Positions 54,310 to 62,901 of a DNA stretch of 64,000 bases are shown one piece after another; within the stretch, counting starts at the first letter, position 1, and each line of letters begins with the position of its first letter. The translations under genes and the position numbers were made by a program. Where the stretch lies: assembly GCA_001661245.1 (NCBI GenBank), contig KV454012.1:1735964-1799963 (forward strand), written 5' to 3'. The notes beneath the pieces are model-generated. The model had not been told where the DNA came from. It saw only the letters and a list, made by a program, of their open reading frames with translations, and searched no databases. This DNA is from Pachysolen tannophilus NRRL Y-2460. Taxonomy: Eukaryota; Ascomycota; Pichiomycetes; Alaninales; Pachysolenaceae.

Positions 54310-54859
54310 CAGCGGCAGCAGCAACAAAACAGTAGAAAGGAAAATCTCACAATTTCCAAATATAGGAATTACTGTAAATAGAGGTGAAAAAGTTTAAATT
54401 CCTCAAAACGGAAACCAAGAAAATAAGTTACTTAATATGGATATTTAGTTCGGCAAAACACTACCAAAGTTTTAAATTTATATTTTTTTTTTGTTTTTTT
54501 TTCCTTTCAAAGGGAAATTTGGATGGATGGACATCATCATATAATAAAGTAATCTAGAATAATTAATCAATTAATTATAATATATTAATATTATATTATT
54601 ATTATTGATATTATTACCGTAACTTGTGTATGGTTAGTATATTCTTTATTATTTCCATTTTATTTTTAGTTGAAAAAAACTAATTTTGATTAATGGAGTA
54701 ATATTGTTGAAGGGGAGTAAATCATAGTAATAATAATAATAATAATAATAATATTAATAATAATATTAAAATTAAAATTGAATTATCTATCTTTTTTTAC
54801 TTTTTTTTGTATGTCATCTATACATTTATATTCCAGTTGAACTTGAAGATAGATAGAAT
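54045..54859. promoter_or_regulatory. Divergent promoter AMMECR1-family gene / PBP1
   Basis: This spacer of 815 bases, the shared upstream region, contains a (CCTGTG)4 hexamer repeat near 54186-54211 and an A-tract of more than 30 bases near 54270-54304. A CAGCGGCAGCAGCAAC stretch follows, with AAAACGGAAACC near 54405-54416 (same motif as upstream of NSE3) and an (AAT)n run near 54727-54753. No tRNA or credible gene is seen. Confidence 0.45.
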
Positions 54860-57800
54860 ATGTCGAATAATAGTGCCAGTACAAGTACAAGTACAAGTAC
54901 ATCAAACGCTAATCGTTCAAATAGTAATAATAGACATCGTCGTTCCAATTCTAAAAATTTCAGTACAGGAAAACGATCTCATAGTATTGATAATGCAAAT
55001 AAGTTGTCTCATCAAGAACAAGTGATTGCCTCACAAAATCAAAGTGATAGGACATTATTTTTATTGGCAAACTCCATTGGATCAAAATGCATTGTTACCG
55101 TGTCTAGCGGCTCACGTTATATTGGTTTATTATACACAACTTCAGATTTAAATTCAAAAAATAATGAAATATCAGTTGTTTTAAAATTACCTGAAATTTT
55201 CCATATTGCTCGAGGTGATGAACTTGATCCGAATGAAGAATTACCTGAAACTTTAATTATCGAATATAAAGATTTGGTTGATCTTGAAGTGTTGGATCTT
55301 GATTTATCTTCAAAAGCTTTACTGAGTGCTGCTGTGGAATCACCTGTGGCTGTAACTGGTACAACTGGTACAACTGCTTCCATTGGTTCAATAAATTCCT
55401 CCACTGGAACTGACACGAGTGGCAATTTTTCTCCAAGTTCTACAAATGCTGCCACTTCTAATTTACCTTCTCTGAAACATTCAAAAAGTTTTAGGACAGA
55501 CAGTGATATCTCATCAGATAATGCTATAATTAGAGAAAGAGAATTATTAAAATGGGTTCCTGAAGAAGATAGTTCTTCAACTACTTTTGGTGGATTAGAA
55601 GATGAAACATTGAAAAATTCAAATTCATCATCTTGGGATCAATTTGCTGTTAACGAGAAAAAATTTGGTATTACATCTTCATTTGATGAAGAATTATATA
55701 CTACAAAAATTTCAAAAGATTCTCCAGAATATCAACAACGTTTGAAAATTGCTGAAAAAATTGCAAAAGAAATTGAAAGTTCTTCTTATAATGGTAATAT
55801 TCATCTTGCTGAGGAAAGGGGTATAGTAGTTGATGATAGTGGTATCGATGAAGAAGATAAATATTCCGGTGTTGATAGAAGATCAGATGAGTTAATGGCT
55901 GCTCTAAGAGGTAATGGTGTATCTAATGATAATATAAAAAAAATTATCAACAATACATTTGGCAATGGTACTTCTACTACTAGTACTACTACTGATGTTA
56001 ATAACATTACCTCTGCTTCAGGCTCTTCAGGTTCGGGGAAATATGTTCCACCAAGACAAAGAGCTGCACATTACCACAACGATCCAGCAATTCTTTCATC
56101 ATCAGCCATATCTCAAAATAGACAAGGATCAACAACAGTAGGCACTTCCGTATCTTCTCCTTCATCGTCTTCATCAAATGCAAATAAACCATCTCCTATA
56201 ACCGTTACTCGCAATAGTGCTGATAATTCTACAGAAAAATCTCAAGGAGTGAATCAAAGTGTTGCTGATTCTAATGCAAATGCGAATACCAATATCAATT
56301 CCAATTCTGAAAACAGTAAACAAGCTGAAACTTTATCTGAAAAGGCCAAGGCTGTTAGTGTGACACCAAAACTTCCTCCAACACTACCTCATAAACCTCA
56401 GACGAAAAAGACACATTTTAGAAATGAAACTTCAAGAATTAATGCACAATCAGAAATTAATTCTTTAAAAGAATTTTCTGTTAATTTTAGAATTCCATCT
56501 AAATTTCCCGAAGATTTATTATCAATTGTTACTAAAGACAGAATAAAACAAGAACAGATCATCAAGAAAGCTGAAGAACTGTCAAAATCTGCCAAATCAT
56601 CACCTGCTCTTTCTAAAGTGTCAACTACCACTGAATCCACGAGTGCAGCTCCAACAACGACTGCCTCTACTGCTACTCCATCTAAATCAGCGCTGGGGGC
56701 TAAGAAAGCTTCTACTGTTCCTGAAAAACCAGTTTCTTCTGCATCAGCATCAACACCAAGCGTGGTACCCGCTACTTCAACTAAATCTGGGAATGGAAAC
56801 ACAAACACTAGTGCAAGTACTGGTAGTGTTTATACCAAGAAAAAGATGGACCCTAGGTCAGCAAGTACTTTTAAGATGAATCCAAATTCAAGTTCTTTTT
56901 CACCTTCGAATTTACCATTACCTCCTCTGACTTCACATAGAAATAGCATATATAACAAGAATTCTCCATCTCATCAATCTCAAAGTTCACGTGGTAATTC
57001 GGTATCTGGAGGTAAGAGAAATCAAAATGCTACACCATATAATTTCTTTGGTAGTAGAGTTCCAAAAGCAGATCAAAGAACAGGTAATGATTTTACTATA
57101 CATTTCAACTTATTTTTAGATTTAAGACGGAATAAAATATCTTTGAAAGATAAAGATGATAATGAAAACAGAGAACAAGAAAAAGATCTGGAGAAGGTGG
57201 ATAAAAAGGAAATTGATGAATCTAGTTTTTTCAGCCTTTTAGATAAACCGTTTGTTACTGTTCCTACATGGATATCTACAACTGATGAATCATTTAGAAA
57301 TTTATTTTCTACTTTACCTGAAAAAGTTGGTCTTTCATCAAGACCAATGTTTTATCCACCTCCACCTTCTTCTACTGGTTCAGCAAACTCATCGAATGGT
57401 TCAAATAATCCTTCAATACCTACTCCACAAGCCATGACTTCACCAATTCCAGTTCCATCACCAATGATGCCAACAATGATTCCATTAATGATTCCTCCAC
57501 AAGGATTTGAAAATGCAGGTATGGCAGGATCACCACAAGGAGGATATATACCGCCTCACGGGCAGTTCATTCCCGGAGGGTACCCTGTTGGTAATGGATA
57601 TTTTCCTCAACTGCAGATACCTTATCCTCAGCAACAAGCTAGTAATGGTCATCATTACAACAATAGCCATAATAATAGTCATCATCCTCAGCATAATAAC
57701 AGCATGCACCATGGTAATAATAGCCATCATAATAACAATAGCAACAACAACGGCAGAAATGGAGGGTTTAGTCCTATGCTTGGTATCCCATTTCAACCTC

Positions 57801-57883
57801 CTCAAAATGCACCATACGGAAGAATGCCTCCTCAAGGGTATCCTGGAACTTATTACATGCCTCCACCTAGCAGACAATTTTAA
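54860..57883 (+). CDS. PBP1: Ataxin-2 homologue PBP1
   Basis: Poly(A)-binding-protein-binding protein that promotes polyadenylation and stress-granule assembly and modulates TORC1. The 1007 residues carry a Ser/Thr/Asn-rich start (a SASTSTSTSTS repeat from AGT ACA units), an ataxin-2 SM domain (about 53-145: RTLFLLANSIGSKCIVTVSS, VVLKLPEIFHIARGDE, PETLIIEYKDLVDLEV) and an LsmAD domain (about 254-335: WDQFAVNEKKFGITSSFDEE, YTTKISKDSPEYQ). Long disordered Ser/Thr/Ala stretches and a C-terminal Met/Pro/Gln/Asn/His-rich region follow, the part that phase-separates in yeast Pbp1. A PAM2 motif is not obvious. Its partner MKT1 is encoded in the same window. Confidence 0.94.
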   Translation: MSNNSASTSTSTSTSNANRSNSNNRHRRSNSKNFSTGKRSHSIDNANKLSHQEQVIASQNQSDRTLFLLANSIGSKCIVTVSSGSRYIGLLYTTSDLNSKNNEISVVLKLPEIFHIARGDELDPNEELPETLIIEYKDLVDLEVLDLDLSSKALLSAAVESPVAVTGTTGTTASIGSINSSTGTDTSGNFSPSSTNAATSNLPSLKHSKSFRTDSDISSDNAIIRERELLKWVPEEDSSSTTFGGLEDETLKNSNSSSWDQFAVNEKKFGITSSFDEELYTTKISKDSPEYQQRLKIAEKIAKEIESSSYNGNIHLAEERGIVVDDSGIDEEDKYSGVDRRSDELMAALRGNGVSNDNIKKIINNTFGNGTSTTSTTTDVNNITSASGSSGSGKYVPPRQRAAHYHNDPAILSSSAISQNRQGSTTVGTSVSSPSSSSSNANKPSPITVTRNSADNSTEKSQGVNQSVADSNANANTNINSNSENSKQAETLSEKAKAVSVTPKLPPTLPHKPQTKKTHFRNETSRINAQSEINSLKEFSVNFRIPSKFPEDLLSIVTKDRIKQEQIIKKAEELSKSAKSSPALSKVSTTTESTSAAPTTTASTATPSKSALGAKKASTVPEKPVSSASASTPSVVPATSTKSGNGNTNTSASTGSVYTKKKMDPRSASTFKMNPNSSSFSPSNLPLPPLTSHRNSIYNKNSPSHQSQSSRGNSVSGGKRNQNATPYNFFGSRVPKADQRTGNDFTIHFNLFLDLRRNKISLKDKDDNENREQEKDLEKVDKKEIDESSFFSLLDKPFVTVPTWISTTDESFRNLFSTLPEKVGLSSRPMFYPPPPSSTGSANSSNGSNNPSIPTPQAMTSPIPVPSPMMPTMIPLMIPPQGFENAGMAGSPQGGYIPPHGQFIPGGYPVGNGYFPQLQIPYPQQQASNGHHYNNSHNNSHHPQHNNSMHHGNNSHHNNNSNNNGRNGGFSPMLGIPFQPPQNAPYGRMPPQGYPGTYYMPPPSRQF

Positions 57884-59014
57884 AAGGTTCAATTGTTGAA
57901 AAGAAAGAATTAAAAAAGAAGAAATAAAGTAACAAAAAAGGGAAAAATAAATGGAAATAAGGTAAAAATCTTGAATTTTCATTTAATTAAAAGTATGTGA
58001 AGTTTAAATACATTTACAGCCAACCAATCTTAGATATTTGGGAGTCCAACACAAATAAAATGCCGAAATTGCTTAAAATCAAGTATTAAAAGAAAGAAAA
58101 AATCAAAATAAAATAAAATATTAAAAAAAAAAAGAAAAAGAATGGAAGATTGAATCAATATTGATAACTAAAATTCAATAAAAAAAAAAAAAAAAAAAAG
58201 AAGAAAAAAACTAATCTAGCGGCTTAATACAAGTGTTGTTGCAAAATCTGATGATTTCATTACTATTTCCTTTTTTTTTTTTTTTTACATCTTTTTTTTT
58301 TTTTTTACATCCTTGGTACTTCAATTTCAATTTCAATTTTAACGTCTTTTTTATGAAAAATAATTGGACAATTTTCTGTAGTTTTGTTTAAAAAGACAAG
58401 ATTAATTTAATAGTCTTTGCGGGATTAAACGGAAATGAAAGGATTCAAAGAAGTTTTGGAAAAACTAATCTATCCATTTACTTATTGATTATATGCGTAG
58501 AAAAACCTAGAATTCATCATTTGGAAAATATGACAAAAATGACAAAAATGACGAAAAGGACATTTTTGTGACAGTTTGTGACATTTTGTGACAATGACAC
58601 AAGCGATGTAAATGACGAATCTCTACTATATAAGTCAGGTGTGATGACCCGAGAAAAAGGCTGCTGCCGCCGCCACCGCCGCCTTCAAAAAAAAAAAACA
58701 CAAAGGCTCCAGAAAAGAAAGAAAATCTCCAGAAAACAGCGAGAATATCAGCTCGTGACCATTTGGAGTTGCAGTTGCGTTCAGCAGACACGACCCAAAA
58801 CTAAACTTTTTGATTTCTCATCTTCTTTCGGTCGAGAATACTAATTTCATTTTAACCAACAGTATATAAATATATATAAATATATAAATATATTATGAAC
58901 ACTTGTTTTTTGTTCATTTAAAATTTTTTTAATTTAATTTTATTAATTAAATTTGTGAATTATCTTTTATTAATCAATTTTATTAATTTTATTAATTAGA
59001 TATTATAGAAAAAG
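57884..59014 (+). promoter_or_regulatory. Thioredoxin upstream region
   Basis: This stretch of 1.13 kb is the longest gene-free interval. It begins with A-rich blocks (58081-58209), a duplicated T-run plus ACATC (near 58267-58312) and a TCAATT repeat near 58320. The TGAC/GTGACA cluster is annotated separately. A GC-rich GGCTGCTGCCGCCGCCACCG near 58661-58680 stands out against A/T surroundings. TATAAATATATATAAATAT lies near 58865 and is the likely TATA region. A minus-strand 94-codon frame at 58507-58791 is Gly/Phe low-complexity and is rejected. Confidence 0.45.
58531..58604. repeat. TGAC / GTGACA motif cluster upstream of thioredoxin
   Basis: TGACAAAAATGACAAAAATG and then GTGACA repeated with TTT spacers and AATGACAC give about nine TGAC cores in 75 bases. 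ACAAAAATG near 58533 and CATTTTTGT near 58561 form an imperfect inverted repeat. The regular spacing suggests either a tandem expansion or a multi-site activator element. Function is inference. Confidence 0.6.
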
Positions 59015-59326
59015 ATGGTTGCTACAATTACATCAGAGAACGAATTTAAAGAAGCATTAACCTATTCAGGTTTAGTTGTTGTTGATTTCTTTGCTACTTG
59101 GTGTGGACCTTGTAAAATGATTGCTCCTTTATTGGACAAATTTTCTCAAGAATATACATCGGCAAAGTTTCTTAAAGTTGATGTTGATCAATTTGGATCT
59201 ATTGCTCAAGAATATGAAATTTCTTCCATGCCAACTGTGTTACTTTTCAAAGATGGTAAAGTTGTCAAGAAAGTCATTGGTGCAAACCCTAGTGCCATTA
59301 AACAAGCCATATCTTCTTCAATTTAA
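59015..59326 (+). CDS. TRX1: Thioredoxin (TRX1/TRX2 type)
   Basis: Cytosolic dithiol-disulfide oxidoreductase, 103 residues, exactly the yeast length. The active site is Trp29-Cys30-Gly31-Pro32-Cys33-Lys34 in DFFATWCGPCKMIAPLLDKF. The conserved cis-Pro is in SSMPTVLLFKDGK and the C-terminal Gly in VIGANPSAIK. It reduces peroxiredoxins, ribonucleotide reductase and PAPS reductase. No targeting sequence is present. It could supply reducing power to the one-cysteine peroxiredoxin encoded at 37.2-37.7 kb if a mixed disulfide is involved. The number of thioredoxin genes in the genome is unknown, so the symbol is by type. Confidence 0.97.
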   Translation: MVATITSENEFKEALTYSGLVVVDFFATWCGPCKMIAPLLDKFSQEYTSAKFLKVDVDQFGSIAQEYEISSMPTVLLFKDGKVVKKVIGANPSAIKQAISSSI

Positions 59327-59910
59327 ACAAGGGAAATGAAACTTGATAAGTTGGTGGGAAAGTATTGATCAATGTTTGCTTTTTTTTTTTTTTTTTGGTT
59401 ATGGATAATAATTAAAAAGGTTAGTAATATATATATATATATATTATACAATAAAAAAATTTCTATAGTTTTTTTCATTTTCTTTTTCTTTTTGAGACTT
59501 TTGCTTTCTTTCAATTATTGATGAACAATTTACAAGAAAATAAAATTTTACATGCTGATTAATCTAAATATTGATAATCTTGTAGGGAGGAGGGGGTAGT
59601 ACTAATTCTAGTTGTAATTGTAGTTGTAGTTACTATCACTTCTTCTAGATAATTGAAAAAATAAGTTATAAATTAAGAGTACGCTAATATTTCCGTTTTT
59701 AGCTGTTTTATGTGTTTTAAATATTTGATACGGCAAGATTCAAAAGTTGTTAACACTTTTTTTTTTTTAAAAAAAATATTTGAAGTTCATTTAAAATTTA
59801 AAGATCAAGGATTGAAGGTTAAAGATCAAGGCTTGATGATTAAAGCTTGATGATCAAAGCTTGAGTTATTTTGAAAAATTGGGATTTTGGGTGTAAAGTT
59901 AAAAAGGAGG
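59327..59910 (+). promoter_or_regulatory. ABZ2 upstream region
   Basis: This spacer of 584 bases contains a T17 tract near 59380-59396, a (TA)n run near 59428-59445, TAGTTGTAATTGTAGTTGTAG repeats near 59610 in pieces, and TATTTCCGTTTTTAG near 59689. Two 21-base tandem units beginning AAAGATCAAGG (59800-59841) follow, then two shortened AAAGCTTGA units to 59865, directly before ABZ2. No gene is recognised. Confidence 0.45.
59800..59865. repeat. Degenerate tandem repeat AAAGATCAAGG... upstream of ABZ2
   Basis: Two diverged 21-base units (59800-59820 and 59821-59841) are followed by a 14-base and a 10-base shortened unit starting AAAGCTTGA. The repeat ends 45 bases before the ABZ2 start codon and may lie in its 5' leader. 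Confidence 0.75.
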
Positions 59911-60900
59911 ATGTCTGGGAAAAGGGAAACTAAGGTTAAAAATTCAAAGTCAATACCTGATATTAATCCAGAACATGAGGAAATGGCAAAAGAGATAACT
60001 TTTAAATATATCAAACCAAATTTTAACTGGGAAGATATTGATTTTGAAATATTTACAACTATGAGATATGATCCTTCATTAGAAATTGATTATAATGAAT
60101 TCAATATTGAAGAAGATGATGAGCAAAAAGATAAAGATTTTAATATACATGAAAATTTAAATGAATTTGATATTGATTTCTCATCAATGATAATTATTCC
60201 ATCTTCACAATTTTTCTTATTTGATGAACATTTACATAGATTACAATATACTTTAAAATTTTTTAAATGGAATTTTAAATTAACAAAACAATATTTTTTA
60301 AGTAAATTGAATGAATCAATACAATATTTGGATCATAATCAACCATATAGAATTAAAGTGACGGTAAATAAAAAAGGTGAACTTCGAGTTGATGTTCTTG
60401 AAACTGAAGTAAGGCCAAATTTGATGATTGGATTATTAAATCCAAATGATCAACAAACAATATGGAAAGTATATATAGATTCTGCTCCAACATTGATTTC
60501 TCCTTTTACTTCTTTCAAAACTACTAAAAGAGATCATTATAATGAATCTCGAAAGAGAACTTTGAATTTTACAGAAACAATTCCTCCAAAAGATCAAGAA
60601 GTCTTGATATATAACGCTGCTGGTCAAATAATGGAAGGTTCTATAACAAATGTTGCCTTCAAAAGGAAACGTTTTGATGAAGTAAATTCTGCTTTTATTG
60701 AAAGATGGGTAACTCCACCTTTATCTACAGGATGCCTTTGTGGTGTAGTAAGACATATGTTGGTTAGAAAAAATATAGTGGAAGAAGAACCCATTTTATT
60801 AAAAGATGTTAAAGTTGGTGAAGAAGTTTTATTATTCAATAGCTTGATGGGTGTAGTTAAAGGTATCATTTGTGAAGATTGGAGGAAAAATATCAATTAA
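59911..60900 (+). CDS. ABZ2: 4-amino-4-deoxychorismate lyase ABZ2
   Basis: PLP fold-type IV lyase that converts aminodeoxychorismate to p-aminobenzoate and pyruvate for folate synthesis. ATG 59911 (MSGKRETKVKNSKSIPDINP) gives 329 residues; the frame continues upstream without ATG. Fungal Abz2 marks include FFLFDEHLHRLQYTLKFFKW, KVYIDSAPTLISPFTSFKTT with the following Lys-Arg-Asp (candidate PLP-lysine region), LIYNAAGQIMEGSITNVAF and the C-terminal WVTPPLSTGCLCGVVRHMLV. These are the IlvE/Abz2 family blocks (EGSxTN and PPLxxGxLxGxxR). Yeast Abz2 has about 374 residues, and a short acidic insert here makes the middle different. Confidence 0.88.
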   Translation: MSGKRETKVKNSKSIPDINPEHEEMAKEITFKYIKPNFNWEDIDFEIFTTMRYDPSLEIDYNEFNIEEDDEQKDKDFNIHENLNEFDIDFSSMIIIPSSQFFLFDEHLHRLQYTLKFFKWNFKLTKQYFLSKLNESIQYLDHNQPYRIKVTVNKKGELRVDVLETEVRPNLMIGLLNPNDQQTIWKVYIDSAPTLISPFTSFKTTKRDHYNESRKRTLNFTETIPPKDQEVLIYNAAGQIMEGSITNVAFKRKRFDEVNSAFIERWVTPPLSTGCLCGVVRHMLVRKNIVEEEPILLKDVKVGEEVLLFNSLMGVVKGIICEDWRKNIN

Positions 60901-60995
60901 TTTTCAAGTTATTATTTTACTTTATTTAAATTTTTTGTCTGTATATATATATATATTCTTTAACTGAATAAATCTCTATAAGAAAATTATTATCT

Positions 60996-61928
60996 CTATT
61001 CTAATAAACTTTTTATTTCATTATCATCATATCCTAAAATGTAAAAAATATCTTTTAAAGATTTTGAATTTAAACTACAAGGAGCTAATTCTTGAACTTT
61101 TGGTTTTGCATTCCATGCAATACCCCAACCTGCAACACTCATCATTTTCAAATCATTAGCACCATCACCTACAGCGACAGCATCATCATAAGAAATAGAA
61201 TTCTCGTCTGCAATTTGTTTCAATAAATCGGCTTTTCTATTACCATCAACAACTTCTCCATAGGTAATACCACTAAAAATTTGTTTCCCACCACTTGGAT
61301 CAATCATTGTTTGTAAATTATTAGCAAATGCATAATCTAATTTTAATTCGTTTGCCACATAATCTGCTAAAGGTTGGAACCCACCACTCAATACAGCTAA
61401 TTTACATCCCATTTTCTTTAAACCTTTTGTAAGTTCATATGCTCCATTAGTAATTTGAATTTTTAATTTCAAATCTTCCCAAATACTAGAATCAATACCT
61501 TTCAACAATTTCACTCTAGCTGCTAATGATTGCTTAAAATCAATTTCTCCATTCATTGCCAGCGTAGTAATCTCAGCAACTTTATCTTCCACCCCTGCGT
61601 AAGCAGCAATTAACTCTATAACTTCTTGATATATTAAAGTCGAATCCATATCAAATACAAAAAGTTTTTTAACTTTCCTAGAATCGCTATTTTTTTGCAA
61701 AATCAAATCGGTATCCAATTTATTAAACTTACTAAAATCTCTTACCAAACTTCTAATGGAATTAAAATCTAAATCTGAATTAAACTGATAGTCTACAACT
61801 CTATTTTCACTCAAAATTTTTGTCATGACATTTTTCATAGGTACAACTGATATCAACTTTTCAAGAAGATCACCATAAGAAAGAGCCAAAACAGCAGTAC
61901 GCGAAATAGCTGTAATTGAATACGACAT
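60996..61928 (-). CDS. SER2: Phosphoserine phosphatase SER2
   Basis: HAD-family phosphatase for the last step of serine synthesis. It has 310 residues (yeast 309). The catalytic DMDST is at residues 93-97 in KKLFVFDMDSTLIYQEVIEL, identical to yeast over a long stretch. Motif II has LAVLSGGFQPLADYVANEL, the Lys of motif III follows near NRKADLL, and motif IV is VAVGDGANDLKMMSVAGWGI. IAWNAKPKVQELAPCSLN is near the end. The N-terminal 85 residues are divergent, as is usual. It is convergent with ABZ2 with 95 bases between stops, and shares its upstream region with no close promoter partner. Confidence 0.96.
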   Translation of the reverse strand: MSYSITAISRTAVLALSYGDLLEKLISVVPMKNVMTKILSENRVVDYQFNSDLDFNSIRSLVRDFSKFNKLDTDLILQKNSDSRKVKKLFVFDMDSTLIYQEVIELIAAYAGVEDKVAEITTLAMNGEIDFKQSLAARVKLLKGIDSSIWEDLKLKIQITNGAYELTKGLKKMGCKLAVLSGGFQPLADYVANELKLDYAFANNLQTMIDPSGGKQIFSGITYGEVVDGNRKADLLKQIADENSISYDDAVAVGDGANDLKMMSVAGWGIAWNAKPKVQELAPCSLNSKSLKDIFYILGYDDNEIKSLLE

Positions 61929-62363
61929 AACTCAATATTTTATATCTATAGATTACCTCAAACCCCAGAATCAAAAATTATCACTTTAGTTGAACACAAC
62001 TTAAACGTCGATTTAGATCTATCTCTGTATTCCACGGAAAAGAAGTTAAAAAAAAAAAAATTAAGTGAAAAATTTAAAGTAGTGCTGCACATATCAAATC
62101 TACTAAAAAGGAAATGTTTTTTGAAAGTGCTTTTGGACATTTACAAGCAGCGGTATTATTAATTGTTCCTTTATTATAATATATATATATATAAACCTGA
62201 AAAAAAAAAAGGATTAACAACCCAATCTAAAATGCCTCCAATAAATCCATCCGTAGTTCTAAATTCTGTAAAAATTATAAAGTATCCAAAACTAAAAAAA
62301 AAACTGTAAAAAATCCTAAAAGTACAAAAACCAAAAACCTCTTCATCGGCAGTTTTCAAATTC
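61929..62363. other. SER2 upstream / PHAF1-family 3' spacer with short open frames
   Basis: This spacer of 435 bases holds two short plus-strand frames. The first, 62114-62179 (21 codons, MFFESAFGHLQAAVLLIVPL), is hydrophobic. The second starts at ATG 62232 (MPPINPSVVLNSVKIIKYPK) and ends at an A10 run, beyond which a neighbouring frame stays open into the PHAF1-gene end. A (TA)n and an A11 tract lie between. I do not recognise either peptide and do not call a gene. Confidence 0.3.
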
Positions 62364-62870
62364 CTAAGAAATAGTAATCAGAGTAATTCCATCGTTTTCA
62401 ATCAAGACTTCGTAGCTAATCCTATTATAAAAATATAAATTGGTGATTCCCCAATCTTTAGATCTGTCAGGAGTTTTCTTTATGAAGGAATCATTATTAT
62501 TTTTATGTTTTCCATTGGCTTCGGTTGAACAATCAACAATGTTATAATTTCCATTTGAAGTCTCCAAAAATGACTGATTTTTAACGGAAGCTGTTATATT
62601 TGTTTTATTTGAATTTGACAATGACAAATCATTAATATTGTTATTGAGTGTTTTTTGATCGGAATGGTCATTACCATTAGTGTTGTTGTTATTAGTCTCG
62701 GTGTTACGATGGACATGTTCTGGTTTGTTTTCTATATTGAGATTATCTTCAAAATTTCCATTTACGTTATCTCCTACTAATTTATCTTCTGGATGCTCAC
62801 CATCTTCTTTGTGATTGTTGCAGCTGTGATGATTATTATTACTATTGATATTGTTATTTTCAAAATCATT

Positions 62871-62901
<31 letters not shown>

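Noticed and set aside
58507-58791. 94-codon minus-strand frame upstream of thioredoxin
   Set aside because: Composed of Phe/Gly/Ser low complexity from the A-run and CCG block; no coding signal.
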